A DNA stretch of 64,000 bases, from the NCBI GenBank assembly GCA_025529335.1, contig JAMYHX010000134.1:24252-88251 (forward strand). Reading direction: 5' to 3'. The first letter of the stretch is position 1. Each line of letters opens with the position of its first letter. The DNA is from Rhizopus sp. PT2906. Taxonomy: Eukaryota; Mucoromycota; Mucoromycetes; Mucorales; Rhizopodaceae. Below the pieces are notes generated by a model. It ran no database searches, had not been told where the DNA came from, and saw only the letters and a program-made list of their open reading frames with translations. The translations under genes and the position numbers were made by a program. Positions 47,948 to 58,700 of this stretch are shown in pieces.

Positions 47948-47979
47948 AGCACTCTAGAAAATATTAAAAATAGAGTGCT
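47948..47979. repeat. 9-bp inverted repeat before the Zn2Cys6 start codon
   Basis: AGCACTCTA at 47948-47956 and TAGAGTGCT at 47971-47979 are perfect inverted copies separated by 14 AT-rich bases. The arms begin 5 bases upstream of the ATG at 47943 (minus strand). It could be a leader hairpin, a palindromic operator or a transposon trace. Confidence 0.7.
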
Positions 47980-48142
47980 TTCAAAAAAGCAATGCCGCAG
48001 CCAATCAAAATTGATGTCGCTGGTAAGTCAAAATCAATGTCTCCTGGCCAATCAATATCAACTTTGCATTTTCAGACGTCGTATTTTTGGAAACCATGCC
48101 GCCCTTGCTTGAAATGATGTCGTATTACCATGATTTCTTAAC

Positions 48143-48349
48143 ATGAATTGGGTGTTCCTAGACGAATCTGCTTTTGATATCAATATGAAACGCTCAAAAG
48201 CTTGGTCTAGAAAAGGTACTCGTGCTATTGTTACTCAGCCTACAACGAGAGCAAACACAACATCTATATTGGGCGCTATCTCTACAACAGGTTTGATCAC
48301 AGTCAGCGTAAACAGAAAAAAAAAAGACTTACAAAGTGTTGTCGAATAA
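48143..48349 (+). pseudogene. Tc1/mariner-type transposase fragment (DDE_3 domain)
   Basis: The frame reads MNWVFLDESAFDINMKRSKA, then WSRKGTRAIV and TTSILGAISTTGLITVSV. The motif VFLDE(S/A)xF...GW(S/R)xKGTRA, followed by ILGAIS, is the start of the DDE_3 catalytic core of Tc1/IS630-type transposases, with the first acidic residue in FLDES. The N-terminal helix-turn-helix region and the second and third catalytic acids are missing, so it is a dead piece of about 70 residues. The segment 47997-48075 just upstream contains three diverged units around CCAATCAAAATTGATGTC that may belong to the same element. Confidence 0.75.
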
Positions 48350-49033
48350 TGTCTGCTTATGACTGATATTGAGATAAACGACTGTAGTCGGTATGATTAA
48401 AGTAAATTCATATATTATAAGGTTACATGTACACACTTTCAGGGACAAGTTAAATTAAATAGAATCCCTCTTTTGAATATAAGTCATTACTTCTTTAAAA
48501 GATAATCCACTTATGGTAAAGGTAGTATCATAATCCAGATCATGAAATGAACAATAAGATCAGTGTCAGGAACGAAATAAAAGTTTTCTTTATGAATTCA
48601 GGAACCGTTAGTCAATCATATCCTCAGTAATTATAATCCACGATTAGAATAGTGGCTTACCAGCAATTTGATAGCAACTATAAGCAGTATATCTTTAGTT
48701 TTTGTATGGTGCTTCTGTCTTTATCTCAGAATAAAAATGAATAATGGGTACTTCTTTTGTCTTGTGTCTTTAGTCCATTACATAACCGAGGCAACAGCAA
48801 TTGTGGCAGAGAAACGACCCACGATTGGGATTATATCACTTTGCAGATGAGAGGGTTTACCAACTGGCAATTCTAGTTGGTGTTACCCGATATTCCCAGG
48901 CAAGGTTTTTGAAATTATGTCAACGCTAATGAAAGCTTACGTCAGTGCATCATAATACTGACATCGTTTGTTATTTATATATAAAAGTTCTCACTATTGT
49001 CTCTATCTTTTTCTTTGTATTTCATTTTTTATT
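48350..49033. other. Intergenic promoter region of the OBAP-like gene
   Basis: No gene called. The 3' end has a TATA element (48978-48987) and a C/T-rich leader (ctctatctttttctttg) before the ATG at 49034. The frame at 48668-48850 is unconvincing. Confidence 0.5.
48978..48987 (+). promoter_or_regulatory. TATA box of the OBAP-like gene
   Basis: TATATAAAAG lies 47-56 bases upstream of the chosen ATG (49034). The longer open frame beginning at 48968 would start upstream of this box and so is not the real start. Confidence 0.6.
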
Positions 49034-49717
49034 ATGTGCAGTGAACAAGGAAAAACGTCTACTCTTAAAGCTGGTATGGAGCTAGCCTCTAGCCCTTTGA
49101 TAAGTTTCAAGCCTATGAGTGGCATCTGCGAGAGTTTCTGTGGTATTCATCCTTATTGTAATGACACCAGCCGTCAAGTGATTGCCTACCACTACTGCCA
49201 TATGATTGATGAGGACAGACGTCAATGCCTTGTCTATGACAGTGATTCTGTAGATGCTAAATTGATTGCTGTCGAATATATCATTTCTGAGGCTCTCTTC
49301 AAGTCACTTCCTGAACAAGAGAAAAAATACTGGCACTCTCACAAGTACGAAGTCGAAAGTGGTCTCCTTTGCATGAATGTCAAGAGCCTGGTGCCTGATG
49401 CTGTTACTTCCACCATCGAAAAGGGTCCTCTTGAGATTCTTGTCAACACATATGGTAAGACTTGGCAACTCTGGCCAGTAGATGACGACGGTAATTGCTC
49501 ATCCAAGGTTCCTCTGGGTCCTCCTCAACTCATGATGTCCTTTACGGCTGATGGTCAAGTTAAGCCTGAGTTAGTGGAGCGTCGTGATAAACAGATGGGT
49601 ATCTCTACTGAAAAGAAGCGCGCAGAAAGAAAAGACGTCATCAAGGGTAATCCAGTAGCAGAAGGCGCCGATCATTGGGAAAAGGGTAAGCCTTTCCAAA
49701 TCCCTACTGATTTGTAA
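49034..49717 (+). CDS. DUF1264/OBAP-like protein, 227 aa
   Basis: Intronless. Residues about 25-190 match the DUF1264 family, named for plant oil body-associated proteins (OBAP): CGIHPYCNDTSRQVIAYHYC, RRQCLVYDSDSVDAKLIAVE, ALFKSLPEQEKKYWHSHKYE, YGKTWQLWPVD and LGPPQLMMSFTADGQ. The conserved His/Cys/Tyr set is present. In plants the family associates with lipid droplets; in fungi it is uncharacterised. The start is MCSEQGKTSTLKAGME rather than the upstream in-frame Met, because a TATA box lies just before it and the upstream residues would form an unrelated hydrophobic stretch. The C-terminus is polar (VAEGADHWEKGKPFQIPTDL). Expression from a strong TATA promoter is plausible. Confidence 0.88.
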   Translation: MCSEQGKTSTLKAGMELASSPLISFKPMSGICESFCGIHPYCNDTSRQVIAYHYCHMIDEDRRQCLVYDSDSVDAKLIAVEYIISEALFKSLPEQEKKYWHSHKYEVESGLLCMNVKSLVPDAVTSTIEKGPLEILVNTYGKTWQLWPVDDDGNCSSKVPLGPPQLMMSFTADGQVKPELVERRDKQMGISTEKKRAERKDVIKGNPVAEGADHWEKGKPFQIPTDL

Positions 49718-50398
49718 TCATTTTGTCATTTATATTGTTGTTGTTGCATTAATGTGTATATAAAGAAATTGGTTTATCTTGCATTATTTTTTAAAATCAG
49801 GGGTTTCCTAAAGACTGGGGTTTATTGTCTATGTTATGCAAAGCTACAAGTAGATCAAGTCTGAACCGATTTCTACTTGTGTGCAATTCAGCCGATTCTG
49901 GGTCAACGCTTTACTTTGACCTTATAGTTTATTGTGTAAATGACGCCATCATATTATTATTTTAGTTTCAAAACCTGCCCCAGGCGTGGAAAGTTCTATT
50001 TCCTTTTTTGTAAACGTGTGTCATGCAAGAAATTGGGCGACTCATCTTTTAAAGAGGATCAGGTCTATCTTTAATAATGAATAAAGTTCGATCTTGATTA
50101 TGATTAGCAAAGTTTTTGATCAATTGTATCGGCTTATCGGTACCTTTAAAGCAATGCACAAGAGGGCCATACTGTTTCATTGTCAAGTGATCTCGTAGTC
50201 GCGTAAAATATAGTCTTTACACATTTGTTACGGATGGGACTCATTCATTGATATTATATTAAATCAGGGTGCACATCATTTAGACTCTCTTATAAGGATT
50301 AGTTTATTACCATATTATATATTACTACTACTACTACTACTACTACTATTGTATTATGATTACTATATGATGACTATATAATGATTATTGTGTTAATA
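49718..50398. other. Intergenic, convergent 3' flanks
   Basis: No gene seen. It includes a 9-bp inverted repeat (ACAAGTAGA 49846-49854 and TCTACTTGT 49872-49880) and a TAC microsatellite near the end. Confidence 0.5.
50322..50348. repeat. (TAC)n microsatellite
   Basis: About nine TAC units, 51 bases beyond the stop of the medusa-like gene, probably within its 3' UTR. Confidence 0.9.
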
Positions 50399-51995
50399 TT
50401 AAAATAGTATATTGCTATTATTGCCATTGCCATTGTTGTTATTATTAAATATATCATCTGTAATGATCTTTTGAGTTGTACTATAACTAGCTGTAAACTT
50501 GCTGACGATCTTTTGAAGAGCTTCGCTAAGCCTTTCCCACTTGAATACTTTAAGATCTTTCTCGATATTTCTAGGTTTTGGTTTGGGAAAACCCATGACA
50601 AGTCTAAAGAATTCGGCGGTATCATCTTTATGTTTACTGATCGTTTCTGGTTCGAATCCTTCTAGGTTACGACGCACACGATTCTTTTCTTCGACAGTGA
50701 AGACGACACCGATGAGGTATTGGAGAAGAGAGAGACAGTCGACGGACGTGACATAGTAATCGCCACGTTCGGCCCAATAGATGCATGATATCACAAAGTC
50801 TGGAGGATCTTTGGGCTTACGTCGTCGATAGACATTGAACTTGACAGAGATGGATTGAGTGCCCTGTTGTTTTCTCCAAAACTGAACTAATCGACGCTGT
50901 TGACTGACTTCTTCTTCTGTCCAGTTTTGCATCATCTCGTTCAGGTCACCTTCGATCGACAGAGTCGCGTTACTCAGGACATTAGCAAAGGGATCAGGTG
51001 GTGGAAAGCGACTGCCTGCGGGGATAGGCATATGTGGAGGGAGTGCAGGTACGATCGGCACGATGTTTTGATGCGATTGTGATTGTGAAGTAGGTAATGG
51101 TTGAATAGGATGTGCTTGTTGAGGAGAGTACATGGATGCATGAGAGGAAGATGAATGTGCAAAATGAGGTGAAGGGATCATGATGGGTGAAGGAGCGTTA
51201 GGCATGATGTTGGGAGGTCGCATCTGAATGCCACTGTTTGGTAGCATTGGCATCATGAACTGAGAAGAAGGCTGTTCAAATTGCAATTGACTCGATGAAG
51301 TGGGTGTAGAAGGTCCTTGGGGATCAGATGTTCTGTAGGTAGGATAGCTCAATATATTGGTAGGGTCCATTTCAACTCTTGAAGATAAAGGCATATAAGG
51401 CAAATAGTTAGGTTGATAAGGCATATAAGGTGATGTGCCTATGTGTCATAAAGATAAGAATTAGAAATAAAAAAGAAAAGTGTGTGTGTGGGCATATACC
51501 GGAGGTTTTACTACGCTTAGCATTGATATCCAATTCGTGACTAACTGTTCTTCTTCTATGACTACTAACGTTACTAAAGGCAAAGTAACCAGCGAACCAA
51601 CTGTCAATGACATCAACATTATCTTCAGTTCCTTCACGTATCATAACCAAATAGATGGGTACCCTTTCACGGTCAGGAGTTGAAGTAGCTTGAAAAACAG
51701 GTACTTGAGAATGAAATGAGATGGACTGATTTGAATTGACAGTAAAATGAGTGGGAACAATGCAAGTACCAAAGGCGATTTTGATAAGAGTCGAATTCAA
51801 ATTGTTGAGAGTCGTACTGACCATAAATGGATCCCCTGCTTGGCCTCGAAGTGGATTAAAACCGATGATAGTTGGTGCTTCGAATAAGTTGGTCGGTTCA
51901 CTGTGAGGCATCCATTGTTGATATTGTTGATTGCCTAAATTAAAATAAGGTTTCAATGCCAATTTTACTTGTTTCTTTTGTTTACTTTGTGACAT
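50399..51995 (-). CDS. Medusa (MedA)-like developmental regulator, 511 aa
   Basis: Exons 51995-51500 and 51438-50399 are separated by a 61-nt intron. The N-terminal part has a beta-rich segment (PTIIGFNPLRGQAGDPFMVS, FGTCIVPTHFTVN). A long Pro/Ser/Gln/Met-rich disordered region follows (about 170-310). The C-terminal conserved domain (about 325-490) holds WTEEEVSQQRRLVQFWRKQQ, CIYWAERGDYYVTSVDCLSL, EEKNRVRRNLEGFEPETISK and FFRLVMGFPKPKPRNIEKDL. I recognise it as the domain shared by Aspergillus MedA, Fusarium Ren1 and Ustilago Med1, which control conidiophore development, adherence and mating. The catalogue name I recall is DUF7082. The extreme C-terminus is Asn-rich (NNNNNGNGNN). It is probably nuclear; any role in sporangium development is inference. 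Confidence 0.72.
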
Positions 51996-52929
51996 GAATT
52001 AAATGATGAGAAAAAAGGCGATAATTTTGATCTGTCAAATTGCTATAGAAAAAAAAAAAATATATAAAAATTAGTATTTTTTTGTCATGGAAAAATAAAA
52101 TGAAAAGGAAAAAAAAAAAAATAGAATATAGCAAATCCTTTCTTCTCTCTTTTTTATTGTTCATTGAATATTTTATATATTTTATATATCTTGTATATCT
52201 TGTAATTTCTAAATATTCTTTTTTTGATCAACATTGAACAATAAACTTCTTTTAAAAGTGAGTTTAAACAAAAAGAAAAAAGGATTTGCTATTTCTCCAT
52301 TTAAATAATTTGTTTCCGATGCCATAACGTTAATCGCATGGTCGTACACGGTTGAACATGTGGAATAGGTAACTTACTTTTTACTTTAGATTTTTTTTAA
52401 TTTTTGTAATTTTGAATTTTTGTAATATGTAAGAAAGAAAGAAAAAAATAATCCAACCTCCCCCCATTGTATATTCTCACTCTTTATTTCAATGAAAATA
52501 TATGCAATAGTAAAACCCATTCAATAAGAGCCTTGAACCATTTGAAACTTGATGTCTGAGCTCCCTTTGCTTGTGTATGTCTTTTTATCACGTGTACGTG
52601 ATATCATCCTACATCCAGTGGCTTATCTCTTTATCTTTTTTTTTAAAACTACTTATTATCTCTTTCTATATTCTAGAGACATACACACTCATACACTCAC
52701 ACACATACACAAAGAGAGAGAGAGAAAGAAAAACTAGCATATACATATCCCAAGTAAATAACCTTGTTCATTCTTTTTTCTTTACTATACACACATATAT
52801 ATACACACATGTTCCTTATTCCAATTCCCAGATTCTATTCTCCCTCTTCCAACCTAACCATTCTTCACACCTATTCTCACCTTTACCTTTTACCTTTCTC
52901 CCTGAATCGTTTTTATTAAAATCATCAAG
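51996..52929. other. Divergent promoter region (medusa-like / KH gene)
   Basis: This 0.9-kb interval serves two divergent genes. It holds poly-A/T tracts and, near 52680-52870, a long C/T- and CA-rich leader (acacactcatacactcacac) upstream of the KH gene. No other gene is supported. Confidence 0.5.
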
Positions 52930-52989
52930 GTAAACTCAAAACGTAATAAAAAACATGCATCATTATATACCCTTTCTTCTTTCTTATAG
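52930..52989 (+). other. 5'-UTR intron of the KH gene
   Basis: A donor (aag/gtaaac at 52930) and an acceptor (ttcttatag ending 52989) define a 60-nt intron whose last base directly precedes the ATG. Size and signals match the coding introns of the window. Confidence 0.6.
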
Positions 52990-54377
52990 ATGTCTGATAA
53001 TGAAACAATCGACAGGTCTAAACGCCCTCGTTTAGAGGAAGAATACGACTCTGAACACGAGCGTGATCACCAAGACGACCGTCACCCAAAAAGACAAGCA
53101 ATCCCTGACCCTGAGACAAAAGCCCCTCATTTTGTACCAAGTGAGGATTCTCCAAAATCAAAATCTCCGGATATCAAGTCTAAATCAAGTCAATCCAACA
53201 TCATCTCGCTTCGTTCACTCGTCAGTATGAAAGATGCAGGCTTAATCATCGGAAGAGGCGGTAAAAACGTCAGCAAGATTCGTGAATCCTCTATGGCTCG
53301 TGTGAACGTGTCTGATATTATTCCTAGTGCTGTTGAACGCATTCTGACTGTGATAGGCCCTGTCTCGGCAGTGTCAAAGGTAATCTCGATATGCATTCTT
53401 GTCTCTCATTAACTGTCTTTATAGGCTTATGCTTTAGTAGCAGAAAAGATTATTGAAGAAAGCGCGCTCGCAGAAGAGAATCAGAATGTTCCACCACAAC
53501 AGGACATAACCATCAAAATTCTCATTCTCTCTAATCGTATGGGCTGTATTATTGGTAAAAGCGGCTCTGTCATCAAGTCTATCCAAGAATCAAGTGGTGC
53601 TCGTGTTACTGCAGCAGAGGAACCTTTACCTTTATCCTCCGAGCGTGTCCTCTCCATTCATGGCACTCCACAAATGATTGAACAGGCAGTCAAGCGTGTG
53701 GGAGATATCTTGATTGAACAAACTACACAACCTACAGGCTATACACTCTATAAACCTATTCCTGGTGGAGCTCATAGCTATAGTAATCACAGCAGCTCAA
53801 GTTCTCAGCGAAATACATCGCGTCGTCCTCATGATAATAATATGAATTCTGCTGCTGCTGTAGCCATGATGGGATACGCTGGTATGCTGCCTGTCAACGG
53901 CATGTCTGTCAACGGTCTCTATTATCCCTCCAACTATCCTGGAACGTCTAATGGGAGACAAAGTGACTATCCACTACCTATCATGCCTGGACTGTCAGGA
54001 ATAGGAATGGGAAATATGCCTGGATTTATGCCACATACAACACAATCTCAACAAATCTATATACCTAACGAAATGGTAATCCAATCAATATATTTATATA
54101 CACACACTTTCTCTAATCTCTTTCTGTCTCTCTCTCTCTCCCTTCTATTTTTTAGGTTGGCTGTATTATTGGTAGAAACGGAATGAAAATCAATGAAATC
54201 AGACAGACAAGTGGAAGCCACATCAAAATTGCAGATCCTAGAGACGATAGCCGTGAAAGACTCATCACGATCACAGGCACTCCTGAAAGCAACCAGATTG
54301 CCCTTTATCTGCTATACTCTCGTCTTGAAGCAGAGCAAAGACGTGTTGGAACAAGATATAACGATTCCCAAAAATAA
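52990..54377 (+). CDS. Triple-KH RNA-binding protein (PCBP/HEK2-like), 420 aa
   Basis: Three exons: 52990-53379, 53425-54075 and 54156-54377. The N-terminus is charged and disordered (residues 1-70). Three KH domains follow, each with a GXXG loop: LIIGRGGKNVSKIRESS (KH1), CIIGKSGSVIKSIQESSGAR (KH2) and CIIGRNGMKINEIRQTSGSH (KH3). KH2 and KH3 are separated by about 105 residues rich in Ser, Asn, Gly and Met. This is the poly(C)-binding/hnRNP K layout (yeast Hek2/Pbp2, fission yeast Rnc1), which binds C/U-rich mRNA and controls stability, localisation or translation. The splice into KH3 falls directly before VGCIIG. The gene has a pyrimidine-rich leader and a 5'-UTR intron ending at the ATG. 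The target mRNAs are unknown. Confidence 0.92.
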
Positions 54378-54537
54378 AAAAAATCTCAATTGGTTAAAAC
54401 ATCTGTGGTACTGCGTACCACTTTACAATATGCAGACATTGAAGCTGTAAATTTCACCAGTGGCCCCCCTTTTTTGGCTTCTGACTTTTAATAGAAAGGG
54501 CTGGTGCTTTCCTTTTTTTTTTTCGCTTGTTTCTTTG

Positions 54538-55458
54538 ATGCTCTTTTGGATCCTTTTGTTTGTTCTTTTCAGCAATGTGTATTCTTATGCTAGTGCACCA
54601 GGAACAGTAAGTGGTAGTCACATGATATCTACAGTCATTGACAGTCTTACAGTGCAGTCTAAGTGGAAACAAAATGGCCACTGTTGGTCATGGTCCTTCC
54701 AAGTCCACCTGTTCCGATTGCTATGGTGTAAGCATCAAGACATCGTCTTCTTCTCTTGTCAATATACAGTTGACAGGGAAATTTGCTTATCAAGGCATTG
54801 TTATGCTTGTAAAGGATAAAGACACCAACAGGACTGTAGGCGAATTTAAGGAATTTGACCAAGACCTCTTTACATCAGTAGCATGCGACGATGATGATGA
54901 GGTTGATCAAGTAGATCTCGACTCAAATGCTGTCATTGGGCATATAGACTCCAAACTAAAGCAATGGCCAGTTCATATCGGTTGGATGATGGATATTGTT
55001 GATAAACCAGTTACTTCACTTAAGTTCCAAGGCATGGTTGTCGTAAGTTTGTTCAGTGTGGATAAGCCATAAGAAGATTGATCCTTTATACATAGATCGA
55101 CTATGACAACTTTCATATGTTACCTGAGACAGAGTTTAAGTTAAAAAAGACAGTGACAACAACAACTACAACAAGAGCGATAGAAACATCAGTAGAAGAA
55201 CCTGCAATGACCATATCAGACTCAGTGAGTCGAACAACAGAAATAGAACACGCAGCTACACAAACAACCATAGAAGTAGAGCACACTATGGATACATTTG
55301 TAGAGCAAGAGCGTAATGAGTTATTTATCTATACATTTTCAATACTGTCTACACTTTATTGTTCTTTATCTGTTTGTCTACGGAAATATATAAAGAGAAG
55401 AAAGAGACGAATAGTAGATGATGAATTACAACTCATACCCACTGCAAAAGACAATTAG
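54538..55458 (+). CDS. Secretory single-pass membrane protein, reeler-like, 273 aa
   Basis: Three exons: 54538-54606, 54653-55042 and 55096-55458, with introns of 46 and 53 nt. A signal peptide is plausible (MLFWILLFVLFSNVYSYA). The lumenal part (about 24-155) has beta-like stretches (NIQLTGKFAYQGIVMLVKD, SLKFQGMVVIDYDNF) and a short Asp-rich run. The FxYxGIVML...VGEF pattern recalls reeler-type domains seen in other secreted proteins, but this is a weak match. A Thr/Glu-rich stalk follows (TTTTTTRAIETSVEE), then one TM helix (FIYTFSILSTLYCSLSVCL) and a basic cytosolic end (RKYIKRRKRR). The function is unknown. The first exon and its splice are inferred; without them the frame lacks a start codon near the signal sequence. 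Confidence 0.62.
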
Positions 55459-55717
55459 ATCAAACACTGTATAAAACACGTTTCACACAGATACTTTTTG
55501 TAACATAATAAATCCATTTAAAGAGATATAATTTTAACAAAGCGCGCAGTCAAAGAGTTACTCCTAGATATCTGGAGTCCGACTAGTGCAGGAACGATGA
55601 GTATCGAACACAAAATGTGTAAATCGGCCTGCATTCGTCCCTCTTTCTCTCTCTCTCTTTCCTTTTTTCTTTTTTCTTCCTTCTTCTTTTACTGTATTAT
55701 ATGAATAGTATCTCCTC

Positions 55718-58700
55718 ATGAAGATCATCACCACTTTGATCCTATTCATAATATATCAATATGGCGTATACGCTATCCCGAAATTTAATACAGGTTGATT
55801 CCATAAACACGGCTTATTATTTGCTTATTAACCTCTTATGTAAAAAAAGTAAATGATCATTATCATAACGGCACTACGTGTCCAGCCGTTACACAGAACG
55901 ACGTAGGATGTCCCGTTTTATGCGTCAGTGATCACTCTCTTTGTCCGTCCGCAATTGGTCCTCAATCATGTTCTGCAGGCCAATCTTTGTGCATCGACGG
56001 GTCCTGTCAGACCGACTGTGCTTCTAATGCAGCAACTAACCCTTGCTCTTGTCCGTCCAGCCCTCATGTGCAGTTGATGGCCTGCAATCGAATGACGCAA
56101 ATCAAGACGAGTATTCCCAATTATCATCCTGAGAATGCAACCGCACAAACCTACGAGGCTTGTTCTTTGGTGTTAAAGAGTAATCAACCGATCTCCATGA
56201 CCTGGGCAGACACACATACTCAGACAGGAGCACAAAATTTGATTATTTGGAATGTGTGTAGTGCACCCACTGGAATGGATTTCCCAACTCCAGGTATTGT
56301 CCGAAATCCATAGAATGAGTATAGCGAGTGATTGATCCTCATTTATCACTAGCGCCATTGGTGATTTGTTACCTAGCGATTCATTTGGGATTCTTTGTAC
56401 TCTGGCCGATATGGATGTTGTACAAACTTATTAGAGAAAGAGTAAACGAAAAAAAAAAAAAAAAGTGCGCGTTTATATGCATATAGATAACCGCTACGTA
56501 TTCTATAGGCTTACCGCACAAGTGCAGTATCCAATGATACCGTTTCACTCAGCAGCGTAAGTGTACAAGACAATCCTGTAAACGAAAAAGTACCAGAAGA
56601 GCCGTCAGCAAAGGAAAAAAATGTACAATCAACACAGGAAAAGGATGAACAGCTTGTGCAACGAGGGTATAAAGATGACTGGATTGGATATATCATGGTC
56701 GCTTACATGGCCGTCATTTCCATCTTTTGGATCATTACCTTACTCATTCTTTCTCTAGATTATTATGGTTATGTACGTATACCACTTCTCATACTACTTG
56801 TAACTAATATCAAATCTATAGGTTAATGGTGTACCCTACGGATTGTTTTACGACTCTTATGAGCTATCTAGTAAAGCATTCTGTTTGGCTTGGTTTCTTG
56901 CCACAAGCTGGTACCTAGCTATTAATGTGATGCGAACCAAAATTAGAAACCACTTTAGGATCCAGACTTCGTTAGATCAATGTCACCATGTAGAAATTCA
57001 AAGACCACGTAAAGTGATCAAGATGTTGAGTGATGAGAACGAGGGCCGCGGTATACAGCAAAGACTAGCAAGTTTGGAATTTCTCTTGCGAGAGATACTC
57101 GGCTTCGATACTTTGACCAAGACAGTGTCTGTTCAAAGAGACTCTCAGGGCAATAAATACTTTGAATTTCAATCAACTCGATATACATTCAATACACATC
57201 TAAATCAATTCACGCCAGCTGTTGTTCAAATCAGCTTAAATCCTGAAGATTTACTCAATATGGCTGTTGGATTAGATAGCGAGACAGCCAAGCAGCGACT
57301 TGAATTGATCGGTCCGAATTTCATTAAAGTCCAAGTGCCCAGTTTTTTGGAAGCATGCTGGCAAGAGTATGACATTATTATTATTATTATTTTTGCAAAA
57401 GCAGCTCATCTCATTCCCATTTATATAGATTGACTGGATTCTTTTATATCTATCAACTCATGATATTGTGGTGTTATTTCTACTTGGCTTATTGGCAAAT
57501 CGGTATATCCGACACTGGCGTCATCTTACTCGCTGCCATCATTAAAGTCATTGTGCGTCTCAAATCAGAAAAACGAGTCAAGAAGATGGCTGAGCATGTA
57601 GGCATATGTGAGGTCCTCAGAGATCAAACATGGCAGACAATATCCACAGCCGAATTGGTTCCAGGGGATGTTTTTCAAGTGACTCCTCATCTCACTGTAC
57701 CTGTAGATGCTGTCATTTTAAAGGGAGATATCATTGCTGACGAAAGTTCTTTGACAGGTAAGTTCCCATGGGGATTTATTAAAGAGAGAGAAACAATTAA
57801 CATAGACATGTAGGTGAACCTTTGCCTATACGAAAGTTTCCTATTCGTAGTGATACGGCAGTATCAAAATTTGACGCACAATCCTCTGGGAAAATCAACA
57901 GTTTGTTTGCAGGTACCACAGTGAAGCAAGCCATCGGAACTGCCTCAGGTGATCCTCCTATGGCACTCGTCCTGAAAACACGAACTGATACAGACAAAGG
58001 ACAGCTCGTGCAACGTATACTGTTTCCTCAGCCTGTTTCGTTTATCTTTAACGAGCAGCTGAAGCTCGTGTTTTGCTTACTGCTAGTGTGGGCTCTTGTC
58101 CTACTTTGCTTTGGTGTCTGGTGGTTGGGCGGCAAGGGAATGACCGCTTGGTTTTATGGAACGATCTGTGCAGCACAGGTGATGAATCCTCTTTTGCCAG
58201 GTTTGAATATCATACCATAGACTCTTTATTTTTTTTTTGCTCATCTCAATTTACTTATATAGCCATCCTGGTTGTTGGACAGTCGGTTGCTTCACGAAGG
58301 TTAAGGAAACGTTCTGTATTCTGTGTTGACTTGCCTCGAATTCTCATGGCAGGAAAAGTTCAAGTGTTTTGCTTTGATAAGACAGGCACATTGACAAAGG
58401 AGGGACTTGAATATTACGGTGTCTATCCTTCCAAAGACGCTTGCTTTCAAAACTTTGCTGATCAATTTGATGCCCTTCCGGACGCTTTAAAGATCGGTCT
58501 TTCGAGCTGTCATTCTGTGTCTCGGTTGGGTGAACAGTACATAGGAAATCCAGTAGACATAGTCACGTTTGAAACCACAGGTGCTTCGTTAGTTTCCGAT
58601 AAAGACCATGATATTTCTATGAACAACGACCAAACACGACTCAAGATCATTCAACGATTTGAGTTTCAGCATGCCCGTGCCTCTATGTCTGTTGCTGTTA

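Noticed and set aside
48968..49033. Longer hydrophobic N-terminus for the OBAP-like protein
   Set aside because: The TATA box lies within it, so it is promoter and leader, not coding or a signal peptide.
49846..49880. 9-bp inverted repeat as a terminator or regulatory RNA
   Set aside because: A single short stem with a 17-nt loop in AT-rich intergenic DNA is expected by chance.
50645..50665. tRNA T-arm-like GGTTCGAATCC motif
   Set aside because: It lies inside the conserved coding exon of the medusa-like gene, with no acceptor stem or anticodon arm around it.
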